Positions 1 through 6,518 of a DNA stretch of 64,000 nt are shown here, one piece after another (the stretch's first letter is position 1; every line of letters begins with the position of its first letter). The notes under the pieces were generated by a model. That model was not told where the DNA came from and did not search any database. It saw only the letters and a list, made by a program, of their open reading frames with translations. Location of the stretch: NCBI RefSeq assembly GCF_014324365.1, contig NZ_QEIG01000010.1:1-64000 (forward strand), read 5' to 3'. This DNA is from Algoriphagus sp. AK58. GTDB taxonomy: Bacteria > Bacteroidota > Bacteroidia > Cytophagales > Cyclobacteriaceae. The translations under genes and the position numbers were made by a program.

Positions 1-130
1 AAAGGAGAAGGGACTAGCGGTGTATATATATTATTCTAGACTCCTTGGCTCCGATTAGTGCCTGTCTGCGATTGTCAGGTAATCCATTGGCTGGAGTAAC
101 AGGTTGTCGATCTCGATTGGTTTAGTGCCA
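1..130 (+). repeat. Structured intergenic repeat, partial copy 0
   Basis: The window opens inside a copy of a repeat also found at 131, 384, 759 and 1661. It shares the words GGACTAGCGGTGTAT, CCTTGGCTCCGATTAGTGCC and TGTCTGCGATTGTCAGG with the tail half of copy 1 and ends with the same AACAGGTTGT...TTTAGTGC junction. Only the distal half is visible. Confidence 0.85.
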
Positions 131-383
131 GCTCCCAAGGAGCGTTTGGTTATTGCCAGGGGTTTCAACCCCTGGATTAAAAGATAAGCCAAGACCCCCA
201 TCGCTGGCGTACGAATTTTGGTTTGGAACGAGAACTCGGATCGCCAGCGAAACGGAGAAGGGACTAGCGGTGTATAAAAATTCTTCGAGACCCCTTGGCT
301 CCGATTAGTGCCTGTCTGCGATTGTCAGGCAATTTATTGTTTTGATTAACAGGTTGTTGATTTCGATTGCTTTAGTGCTGCAA
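131..383 (+). repeat. Structured intergenic repeat, full copy 1 (about 253 nt)
   Basis: Full unit directly abutting copy 2, so the two form a tandem of period about 253 nt. In order it contains GCTCC/GGAGC inverted arms (GCTCCCAAGGAGC), a perfect hairpin CCAGGGG-TTTCA-ACCCCTGG, TCGCTGGCG about 40 nt before its complement CGCCAGCGA, and TGCCTG...CAGGCA arms. Four hairpins in fixed order suggest a structured mobile repeat or RNA rather than coding sequence. Confidence 0.85.
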
Positions 384-519
384 GCTCCAAAGGAGCGTTT
401 GGTTATTGCCAGGGGTTTCAACCCCTGGATTAAAAGATAAGCCAAGAACCCCATCGCTGGCGTACGAATTTTGGTTTGGAACGAGATCTCGGATCGCCAG
501 CGAAACGGAGAAGAGATTT
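384..519 (+). repeat. Structured intergenic repeat, 3'-truncated copy 2
   Basis: Begins with GCTCCAAAGGAGC and carries the CCAGGGG/CCCCTGG hairpin and the GCTGGCG/CGCCAGC arms. After CGAAACGGAGAAG it departs from the consensus into GAGATTTGGTG and unrelated sequence, so the tail half is missing or replaced. Confidence 0.8.
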
Positions 520-539
520 GGTGAGATTTACTTGATTTT

Positions 540-720
540 CAACCTGATTAATTTCTCATCATCCCTGTTTTGTTTTTTAAGTCCTTTTTTCTTGACAAAA
601 AAGGACCAAAAAGTCAAGCCGCAGCTAAGCTTCCCCCCACAAAGCCAACCCACGCCTCGCGGCTGCGGCAACCCACCGCGCCTATCAAAGGTAGGTTTAG
701 TGGTAACTGTAGAAGACACT
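540..720 (+). repeat. Second intergenic repeat type with GCCGCAGC/GCTGCGGC arms
   Basis: Between copies 2 and 3 lies a different element. TTGAC-AAAAAAGG...GTCAA forms a small inverted repeat at about 591-616. It is followed by GCCGCAGC at about 618 and its exact complement GCTGCGGC at about 662. The intervening sequence is C-rich (CCCCCCAC, CCAACCCACGCC). No plausible gene is seen. Confidence 0.5.
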
Positions 721-758
721 GAGTTTGGACTCTGTCTAATGATTCGAACTCTGAACCA

Positions 759-975
759 GCTCCAAAGGAGCGTTTTGTTATTGCCAGGGGTTTCAACCCC
801 TGGATTAAAAGATAAGCCGAGAATTTCATCGCTGTCGCAGGGTTTTGGTTTGGAACGAGATCTCGGATCGCCAGCGAAACGGAGAAGGGACTAGCGGTAT
901 ATAAAAATTCTTCGAGACCCCTTGGCTCCGATTAGTGCCTGTCTGCGATTGTCAGGCACTAACCGAGGCAGAGCA
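759..975 (+). repeat. Structured intergenic repeat, copy 3
   Basis: Again GCTCCAAAGGAGC, the CCAGGGG/CCCCTGG hairpin, the CGCCAGC arm, GGACTAGCGG and the TGCCTG...CAGGCA arms. It ends about 22 nt from the stop codon of the small secreted-protein gene at 998. The region before it is slightly diverged (TCGCTGTCGC instead of TCGCTGGCGT). Confidence 0.82.
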
Positions 976-997
976 GCATAATTCCCACCAATGCCCT

Positions 998-1423
998 TTA
1001 TTCAGTCATCCCAAATTGGTCAATGGATTGTTTACCGTTTTTTGGAAGCGGAAAACTGAGCTCTTTCCAAGCTGTCCCTTCGATACCCTTTAAGGTGATT
1101 CCGTTTTTGGTTTTGGTAATGGTGAATAGGTAGTCTGAAAGTTGACTGTCTTTATGAGAAGATACGTGATCCAAGTTGGTCATCCCATACTCGTCGATTG
1201 CCTGCGGTTTGTTATTGGATAGATTAAAACCTAAATCAATCCATGCACTGCCTTCATGACTTTGCATTTTGATGCCATTGTCCGTTTGTTCAATGGTGAT
1301 CTTGAATTCTTTGAGGCCATCAGAATTTGCTTGTTGCGCCAAGGATTCTGAACTCAATGTCCATCCCAACAGGAATACAATTGATGCTTTAAAAAGCCAG
1401 TTGCAATTTGATTTTGTTTCCAT
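998..1423 (-). CDS. Small secreted protein with an internal tandem repeat
   Basis: A 141-residue protein with an N-terminal signal peptide (hydrophobic stretch about residues 10-28, cleavage near SLAQQ). The mature part is two homologous segments of about 45 residues. The first runs from FKITIEQTDNGI to IDEYGMTN, and the second from FTITKTKNGI to IDQFGMTE. Both share the pattern NGIxxxxxEGxAW-x-x-L-x-F and end at YGM/FGM. No cysteine or catalytic motif stands out. It is probably periplasmic or extracellular, and no named family is claimed. It stands alone between structured repeats. Confidence 0.7.
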   Translation of the reverse strand: METKSNCNWLFKASIVFLLGWTLSSESLAQQANSDGLKEFKITIEQTDNGIKMQSHEGSAWIDLGFNLSNNKPQAIDEYGMTNLDHVSSHKDSQLSDYLFTITKTKNGITLKGIEGTAWKELSFPLPKNGKQSIDQFGMTE

Positions 1424-1660
1424 TTTTTCAAGCTAAAAGTTAAACGGGTTTCTAGTATTACCTACAGTCAACGTTTTGGCAAATTAAAGGGTTACATCGA
1501 TTCTTAGTTTTTGGAACCGCTTTGTACTTGTTAGACTAAAGAAAGATCCTCAAGAACTCAAGTTTTTTGGATTAGGCAGAATTTTTCAATCTCTGGATAG
1601 CAACCGAAATGGAAGTGGGAAATGGCCAAATTTCAAAAAATTTCAGGTGTTGCATATTTA

Positions 1661-1850
1661 GCTCCAAAGGAGCGTTTCGTTATAGCTATGGATTTCAACC
1701 CCTGGATTAAAAGATAAGCCAAGAATTTCATCGCTGGCGCAAAAATTTTGGTTTGGAGTGAGATTTTGGTTCGCCAGCGAAACGGAGAAGAGATTTTTTT
1801 AAATCGGATAATGCCCGTCTGCGATAGGCAGGCACTCACCTGGGCAGGAA
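1661..1850 (+). repeat. Structured intergenic repeat, diverged copy 4
   Basis: GCTCCAAAGGAGCGTTTCG, a decayed middle hairpin (GGATTTCAACCCCTGG), TCGCTGGCGC...CGCCAGCGA arms and a GTCTGCGATAGGCAGGCA tail. It is more diverged than copies 1-3 and lies just downstream, in coding direction, of the YdeI-like gene. The flanking interval 1424-1660 holds no gene. Confidence 0.75.
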
Positions 1851-1885
1851 GGCTCAATTTCTCTCTTCCTTCCTGTTGAGAATCC

Positions 1886-2464
1886 TCAACTCCCTTTCAA
1901 CTTTTCCCCTCTTCCCGAAAGCTCGGCGAGTTGCTGGATTCTAGCCCTTCGGGTCTTTTCGGTTTTGGCGAGTTTAAGCCAGCGGAGGACAAAGCGCTTG
2001 CTCGAGTCATTGATGCCATGAAAAAATTCACTCGCTCCGGGAATTTGGTCTAAACCTTCCTGAAGGTCCTGAGGGACTTTCAAACGATTCACTTCTTCCA
2101 TAAAATCCCATAAACCAGCCTCCTTGGAGCGCTCCATCGCGAGAAACCCGGCCTCCTGCATTTTCCCCTCCTCGATCATTTTGGCCGCACGATCTTTATA
2201 GCTTTTGGCCCAATGCTGCACTCTGCGAGGGGAAATCAGCTGCATCGTCCTGCGCTCATCCAGCTTTCTACGGATGCCATCGATCCAGCCAAAACAGATC
2301 AATTCGTCCAATACCTCACCAGTGGAGAGGTACTTTTCGGGAACTGCTTTCAAATAAGTAACCAACCAGACCGATTCCTCTTGCTGATGATGTAGCTCCA
2401 GCCAAGACCTAAGTTCCGTGGCTGAAGTGACTTCCACTTTCTGAAAATTGTCGGTTTGGATCAT
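1886..2464 (-). CDS. YdeI/OmpD-associated family protein
   Basis: About 192 residues from the chosen start. It matches the YdeI/OmpD-associated family: W-x-x-L-x-x-x-H-x-x-x-x-x-x-W-L-V near the N-terminus, then the hallmark segment LICFGWIDGIRRKLDERR and SPRRVQHWAKSYKDRAAKMIEEGKM. The C-terminus is basic (AKTEKTRRARIQQL). Molecular function is not established for the family. The frame is open 14 codons further upstream, to 2506, but the later ATG giving MIQTDNFQKVEV is preferred because the upstream residues do not resemble the family. It appears to stand outside the neighbouring cassette array, as no attC-like site follows it. Confidence 0.8.
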   Translation of the reverse strand: MIQTDNFQKVEVTSATELRSWLELHHQQEESVWLVTYLKAVPEKYLSTGEVLDELICFGWIDGIRRKLDERRTMQLISPRRVQHWAKSYKDRAAKMIEEGKMQEAGFLAMERSKEAGLWDFMEEVNRLKVPQDLQEGLDQIPGASEFFHGINDSSKRFVLRWLKLAKTEKTRRARIQQLAELSGRGEKLKGS

Positions 2465-2595
2465 GTGAGAGTAGTTTCGGAGGTTTTTTCTGGATAACCA
2501 GTCCACTTTACCTACTGTTTTGTCCTTCTTCGGTGTAATATCTTCTCAGTGGTAATAGTCACAATCAAAACCTGATTTTGTCTATTTTAGAATTG

Positions 2596-2696
2596 TCCAA
2601 AAAACGTTTTTCGGTTTGGCGTAGTGGCGGATTATTAGTACTGCTGTTCATATAAAGCGCATCAGTATCCATAACGAAAAACCGATGTTAGCGGGT
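2596..2696 (-). other. attC-like site A (degenerate, array end)
   Basis: AAC at 2603-2605 and GTT at 2687-2689 frame a site with the same 9-nt/5-nt spacers as sites C-E. The 16-nt arms (2615-2630 and 2666-2681) pair at only about 10 positions plus two G-T wobbles. It follows the last cassette gene, and no matching cassette lies beyond it. Confidence 0.55.
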
Positions 2697-2705
2697 CGTT
2701 GTTTA

Positions 2706-3128
2706 TTATTTTGCCTGTTTTATTTTCCATTTTTTCAGTCCTCCTACTAAATATAAAAGTCCAACGAAAATCGCTATTAGTGAGTAGGTGTTTTCTAATA
2801 ATGGACTTGCTTTTTGCCATCCTATATCAAAAATCAGTTCACCTATTCCGCGTAACAAATAAATTCCTCCAATACAAAATACTATTGGTTTTAATAATGG
2901 TAGTTTTTTATACTTGTTATCAGCCGAAAGACCATACAGGCCCATTATATAAAATAAAACTCCTACTACAATTGTAATAAAATAAGGATACAGAGGATGT
3001 ATGTCTTGTTTAGCAAGAGCCATTCCCTCTGCTATACCAACAACTTCAAACATTTTTTCAGCCCAAAACAATCCAACAATATGTAAGATTGCAAATAGAA
3101 TATTCAGGTATCCGCCAAGTTTAAGCAT
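2706..3128 (-). CDS. Cassette 5: small integral membrane protein, unknown function
   Basis: A 140-residue protein with four predicted membrane segments: about residues 5-22, 47-66, 78-98 and 113-131. They are separated by short polar loops, and the C-terminus is lysine-rich (KKWKIKQAK). The overall layout resembles DoxX/DUF-type four-helix membrane proteins, but no diagnostic motif allows a name. It is A/T-rich compared with the genes outside the array. Site A starts 10 nt beyond its stop. About 145 nt of non-coding sequence separates its start from site B, longer than in the other cassettes, and its two end boxes do not match each other. Confidence 0.7.
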   Translation of the reverse strand: MLKLGGYLNILFAILHIVGLFWAEKMFEVVGIAEGMALAKQDIHPLYPYFITIVVGVLFYIMGLYGLSADNKYKKLPLLKPIVFCIGGIYLLRGIGELIFDIGWQKASPLLENTYSLIAIFVGLLYLVGGLKKWKIKQAK

Positions 3129-3273
3129 AAGTCTAATTTATTTGTTCCTAAGTAAGTAAGTCCATCAATTAGCAATATCCATTTTCATAGTTTTAAGTAA
3201 TTTTTAGGAAACTGTTTTGAAATTGCAATTATCAAAGTCTAAACTACTGCATGTCCTGAAAAATATATTTTCA

Positions 3274-3412
3274 ATATTTGTAACGGTTCTCAGCTATACG
3301 CAGGCAGGGATTTTCAGCACTAAACTTCATTAGATGCACAAAGCTTGAATTTTGCACTTCACTGTCATAGAAGCACGAAACCCCCGCTTTTGCAAAACGG
3401 CTGTTATAGGGC
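3274..3412 (-). other. attC-like site B (hybrid or decayed stem)
   Basis: Left box ATATTTGTAAC (3274-3284) and right box GTTATAGGGC (3403-3412) with the standard 9-nt and 5-nt spacers. The predicted 16-nt arms (3294-3309, 3382-3397) pair well only in the inner half (GGCAGGG with the CCCCGCT region). The loop contains GCACAAAGCTT and GAAGCAC words shared with sites C and D. Confidence 0.6.
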
Positions 3413-3431
3413 GTTTTTCTTTCTTCAGTGG

Positions 3432-3857
3432 TCATTTTACAATCAAATCAATTGAAGGTTCGTCCACTCTCAACCATCTTAATATTTCTTTTGCTCTACT
3501 TTTATTTGTGTTTTTTACTTTGTCAAACTCGTCCATTAGTCCACTTACATAAAGTCTTTCATTCACTGTCATTCCTGAAAGTCCTTCAATATTTTGAATG
3601 CGACTATATGTCTGTTCGTTAGTTAGCTTTTTATAAATGTACTCGCAAGCTTCTTCTTCTGAATAAAAAGTTCTTACAGAATGCTTTTCGCCACGCTCTT
3701 TGAAATAGGTTTCATATTCAACTGTAAACTTTCCTTTCTTTATCGTCAAGGATAATTTTTCATTGTCGTCCGCTGAACCATAAAGTCCGTGAAGAAAGTA
3801 TTGGTCATCATTAATTCCAACGTTCTTCAATTTAGTATGTAGTTCAAGTATTGTCAT
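3432..3857 (-). CDS. Cassette 4, second gene: unknown cytoplasmic protein
   Basis: About 141 residues, with no signal peptide or membrane segment. It is an alpha/beta type sequence with the stretch YETYFKERGEKHSVRTFYSEEEACEYIYKKL, and its C-terminus RAKEILRWLRVDEPSIDLIVK is helical and basic. The ATG at 3857 lies one base after the TAA of the preceding gene. A TTG nine bases earlier would create an overlap and is less likely. The SEEEACEYIYKKL-type segment recalls small immunity-like proteins of polymorphic toxin systems, but this is only a weak resemblance and no function is assigned. Confidence 0.7.
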   Translation of the reverse strand: MTILELHTKLKNVGINDDQYFLHGLYGSADDNEKLSLTIKKGKFTVEYETYFKERGEKHSVRTFYSEEEACEYIYKKLTNEQTYSRIQNIEGLSGMTVNERLYVSGLMDEFDKVKNTNKSRAKEILRWLRVDEPSIDLIVK

Positions 3858-3858
3858 T

Positions 3859-4155
3859 TTAATCAAGTGTCACACTGCCAATAATTATGTAGTCAAATTC
3901 ATCATTCTCTTCTTTTACTAATGCACCACCGACAGTCACAGAATAATATTGACCAAGCGGTTTAAATGTTTCCTTTTCATATCTTGGTTTAAGTTCTATT
4001 AAGTCGCTTGTCAATTTGTTTCCTTTTATAGGTTTAGTTAACTTAACCAATAACTTATCACCGCCACGGTCAGATAAAATAGTCCCAAAAAGATTTTCTT
4101 CCCAATCCCAAGGTTCACTTACTATTATTCTAACTGTTTGTCCTTTCAAGCTCAT
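3859..4155 (-). CDS. Cassette 4, first gene: unknown 98-residue protein
   Basis: A small, probably all-beta cytoplasmic protein: alternating hydrophobic strands (TVRIIVSEPWDWE, LLVKLTKP, YYSVTVGGALV, YIIIGSVTLD), no signal peptide and no cysteine. It starts 23 nt after the end of the right-hand box of the cassette and is tightly coupled to the following gene (TAA then one base, then ATG), so the two are almost certainly co-translated. No family was recognised. Confidence 0.7.
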   Translation of the reverse strand: MSLKGQTVRIIVSEPWDWEENLFGTILSDRGGDKLLVKLTKPIKGNKLTSDLIELKPRYEKETFKPLGQYYSVTVGGALVKEENDEFDYIIIGSVTLD

Positions 4156-4177
4156 TGTCTGTGTGTCGTCTTAAAAT

Positions 4178-4313
4178 GCCCTATAACGGCCAAGGCTAAG
4201 AGCAGGCGGGCATTAAAACCCGAAGCACTGTCCGCCACGACCAAGGTTAATGAAAGGTAATCACTTTCAATTTAGCGTTTCCGCCCGCTTGCTCTTAGGT
4301 GATGTTGTAGGGC
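4178..4313 (-). other. attC-like site C
   Basis: Box GCCCTATAAC (4178-4187), 8-nt spacer, arm CTAAGAGCAGGCGGGC (4196-4211), loop, arm GCCCGCTTGCTCTTAG (4283-4298), spacer GTGAT, box GTTGTAGGGC (4304-4313). The two arms pair over all 16 positions with a single G-T wobble. The loop contains CCCGAAGCACTGTCC. This is the best-preserved site of the array. Confidence 0.8.
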
Positions 4314-4317
4314 GTTT

Positions 4318-4917
4318 TTACTCCTTTTTTTTAATTGTCCACTTGTCCTCTTTGTGTTTTCTCGTTGCTATGTGTCCAGGTTCCATGTCTACCAACTGCT
4401 TTAAAGTTGGGTCCTTGTCCATAATCTCATTTAGTCCAATAATTCTTGCAACGCTCTCAAATTCCTCAAACTCGTCATCGCTAAAAAATTGCCATGCTCC
4501 ATCTTCAATTTCATGTGTCACATAAGTTACTACCTTGTTGTCTTCAAGGACAAACTTTGTTGTGAATACTGCTGTATCAGTTGATTTCTCTAAATCTTTT
4601 TTAATTCTCTGTCCAAGGTGAAGAACGCCAATTTTATTAAAACGAATTACTTTATCCATTCTCACAGTCCAAAGTTGAAAGTCGTCTGTTCCAAGAAATG
4701 GCCTTATTGTTTTAATTATCTCTTCTTTTTTTATTTGCCTAGAAGTTGTCCTTCCATGAATAAACAATAAATCATTTCCGCTTAAATGTTCTTCAATTAG
4801 TTTCTCTAACAAACCTAATTTAATTTCATTTTCAGTCCCGAAATGTATCCAATCCCTGTCCCAAGTTATCAGGGAACTCAAATGAGCTGTCGCATTATAC
4901 ATTTCTCTTGAGGCCAT
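4318..4917 (-). CDS. Cassette 3: unknown 199-residue cytoplasmic protein
   Basis: No signal peptide or membrane segment. The N-terminal half is polar with mixed helix and strand. The C-terminal region has HEIEDGAWQFFSDDEFEEFESVARIIGLNEIMDKDPTLKQLVDMEPG, which resembles the C-terminal motif of uncharacterised bacterial proteins with a DGAWQF signature followed by a helix and a basic end (KHKEDKWTIKKKE). No catalytic residues are evident. It begins 23 nt after box GTTGTAGGGC, and its stop lies 4 nt before the complementary box. Typical compact cassette organisation. Confidence 0.7.
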   Translation of the reverse strand: MASREMYNATAHLSSLITWDRDWIHFGTENEIKLGLLEKLIEEHLSGNDLLFIHGRTTSRQIKKEEIIKTIRPFLGTDDFQLWTVRMDKVIRFNKIGVLHLGQRIKKDLEKSTDTAVFTTKFVLEDNKVVTYVTHEIEDGAWQFFSDDEFEEFESVARIIGLNEIMDKDPTLKQLVDMEPGHIATRKHKEDKWTIKKKE

Positions 4918-4939
4918 TGTCTACTGTGTCTTTTAAAAT

Positions 4940-5078
4940 GCCCTACAACGTTTTGCAGCTACCCGAAGGTGGCGATTTCGAAGCACTTTACTGTCCAACC
5001 AAGCAGAATCTTTGATAGAAGCACAAAGCTTGATTTAACCACTGAACCGCCACTTTTGGGTAGGTGCTGTTAGCAAGC
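4940..5078 (-). other. attC-like site D
   Basis: Box GCCCTACAAC (4940-4949), 9-nt spacer, arm CTACCCGAAGGTGGCG (4959-4974), loop, arm CGCCACTTTTGGGTAG (5048-5063), spacer GTGCT, box GTTAGCAAGC (5069-5078). All 16 arm positions pair, two of them as G-T. The left box matches the cassette on its left and the right box matches the cassette on its right, as expected for adjacent inserted cassettes. Confidence 0.8.
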
Positions 5079-5086
5079 GTATTTTT

Positions 5087-5827
5087 TCATTCGTCTGGAA
5101 AACATTGAGGACCCACAGCACCGCCACCATATTCCAAAACTATGTTGTCCTTGTGATAAATGTAAGTACACCCATCATTATATTCTTCTATTTCATTGTC
5201 AGTTAGGTTTTTGTCAAAGACTTTATAAAAATATTTTCCCATCCCACTTCTTGCAAAGCCGATTGTCACAGTTCTTCCATTTTCTATTGAAACACAATTA
5301 GCTGAGTCCAATAATTCTTTTATTTTATTTAAGCTGTTTTTATTCCATCCAATTGTCAGTAGCATTTCAGCTAGCTTTTCAGATTCTCTATCTAAATTCC
5401 ATTCTTGGGCTATAACTGTGCTCCGTCCATTGGGATTCTTGCGATAAATCTTTAAATCAATACTTTCGGTTGTGTTAACTATTTTATTTTCAGGGTTGAA
5501 TTCAATAGATACAATTAAGCTGTCAGGAACAAGTTTTGAGTATTCATTTTTAAGTATAGTGATTTCTTTAGACTTGTTTTCATAATTGTCAACAAGTTCT
5601 TTCTTGCTACTTCTTGGCATTGAAAACATAAAAAGTAGAAATTCCTTAGACTCTTCATTTCCTTCTTCATAAATCTTCTTAAACTCATTACGCTTTTCTT
5701 CTGGAATATCCTTTAATATTACCGTAAATAAGGAATCCTTGTCAATATTCTTATTGAACTCTTGAGAGAATGTTGTTTTCAAAAATCCCAAAAATAAAAT
5801 CGCTATTATCAAAATCTTTCGTTTCAT
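5087..5827 (-). CDS. Cassette 2: secreted protein of unknown function
   Basis: 246 residues with a clear N-terminal signal peptide (MKRKILIIAILFLGFLKTTFSQ, cleavage likely before QEF). The mature protein is charged, with a helical N-terminal third rich in Lys and Glu (EEKRNEFKKIYEEGNEES) and a strand-rich C-terminus containing DSANCVSIENGRTVTIGFARSG and a terminal YGGGAVGPQCFPDE. Three cysteines near the C-terminus could form a disulphide in the periplasm. No family was recognised. The 15-nt cassette end sequences on both sides (GTTAGCAAGC then A/G, TATT) are complementary with one mismatch. Confidence 0.7.
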   Translation of the reverse strand: MKRKILIIAILFLGFLKTTFSQEFNKNIDKDSLFTVILKDIPEEKRNEFKKIYEEGNEESKEFLLFMFSMPRSSKKELVDNYENKSKEITILKNEYSKLVPDSLIVSIEFNPENKIVNTTESIDLKIYRKNPNGRSTVIAQEWNLDRESEKLAEMLLTIGWNKNSLNKIKELLDSANCVSIENGRTVTIGFARSGMGKYFYKVFDKNLTDNEIEEYNDGCTYIYHKDNIVLEYGGGAVGPQCFPDE

Positions 5828-5845
5828 CGTGCGGTGTTTTAATAT

Positions 5846-5982
5846 GCTTGCTAACGGGATTCAGCTTGGAGACGGCGGGCTTTCGGAGCCGCTCATTTCC
5901 GGCCTACTCCAAACTTCTTAAAGATACTAAACTTTCAAGTTACTCTGAACCGCCCGCTGTATCCAAGGTGATGTTACCTGTA
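5846..5982 (-). other. attC-like site E
   Basis: Box GCTTGCTAAC (5846-5855), 9-nt spacer, arm CTTGGAGACGGCGGGC (5865-5880), loop, arm GCCCGCTGTATCCAAG (5952-5967), spacer GTGAT, box GTTACCTGTA (5973-5982). Fifteen of 16 arm positions pair. The same spacer lengths occur in sites C and D. Confidence 0.8.
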
Positions 5983-5987
5983 TTGCT

Positions 5988-6518
5988 TTATTTTAAAGAT
6001 TTCAGGATTGATTTTCTTTTTATAAATGATGAGCAATAATTTGTATTCACTATATTATACCTATCTTCTTTTAAAGTGTAGTAATCAAACTGGGTTAATT
6101 CTTCATATCCCTCCTTTTTTAATTTTGTCTCTTCCTCAATTGTTTCTTTGTAATTCCAATGCATTTTATAATCAATACCAAAAACTATATATTTCCTACC
6201 TAATTTAAGTGTATGAGCACAGCTTCCATCGTTCCATTGGTCAATTATAACTTCTTGAGATTTTAATTTTCCTTTTATCACTGAATCAACCTTAAAAAGT
6301 ACATTGTAGCCTATTCCTTCCTCGTCTAGTTGGTTGTTTCTTTGAGTGTGAACTCCAACGTTTTTTATTGCTTTACCAACAAAAACAAAATCTGCTCTTT
6401 CAATTTGCTCTTTAAAGTACTTAGAGTCATACTTGCCCCCACAGGAACAAGAATAACCTTCTTGAGCATTCAATAAAAAAAATAATATAGTAAGTACTAG
6501 TGTTTTCATTTTTTGCAT
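5988..6518 (-). CDS. Cassette 1: secreted protein with probable NTR/TIMP-like fold
   Basis: 176 residues. The signal peptide is followed at once by CSCGGKYDSKYFKEQIERADFVFVGKA, then YNVLFKVDSVIKGKL, an acidic linker and GSCAHTLKLGRKYIVFG. An N-terminal CxC just after the signal, a V-G-K-A strand, a K-V-x-x-V-x-K-G strand and a later SC before a G-x-x-Y-x-V-F strand form the pattern of bacterial netrin-like/TIMP-like domains. Another Cys near the end (TNYCSSF) could pair. Role unknown, probably extracytoplasmic. ATG at 6518 follows box GTTACCTGTA immediately, and the ATG three codons later (6509) is an equally good start. Confidence 0.65.
   Translation of the reverse strand: MQKMKTLVLTILFFLLNAQEGYSCSCGGKYDSKYFKEQIERADFVFVGKAIKNVGVHTQRNNQLDEEGIGYNVLFKVDSVIKGKLKSQEVIIDQWNDGSCAHTLKLGRKYIVFGIDYKMHWNYKETIEEETKLKKEGYEELTQFDYYTLKEDRYNIVNTNYCSSFIKRKSILKSLK

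Noticed and set aside
406..894. A 162-codon plus-strand frame across the first repeats
   Set aside because: It translates repeat copies (PGVSTPGLKDKPR appears twice) and has no protein-like composition; a by-product of the tandem repeat.
1633..1857. A 74-codon minus-strand frame
   Set aside because: It is the antisense of repeat copy 4 and matches the antisense frame in copy 3.
2699..2977. A 92-codon plus-strand frame opposite the membrane-protein cassette
   Set aside because: Antisense to a well-formed membrane protein gene, with no start context.
4318..4917. Immunity-protein annotation for cassette 3
   Set aside because: Resemblance of the C-terminal DGAWQF segment to uncharacterised proteins is not enough to claim a function.
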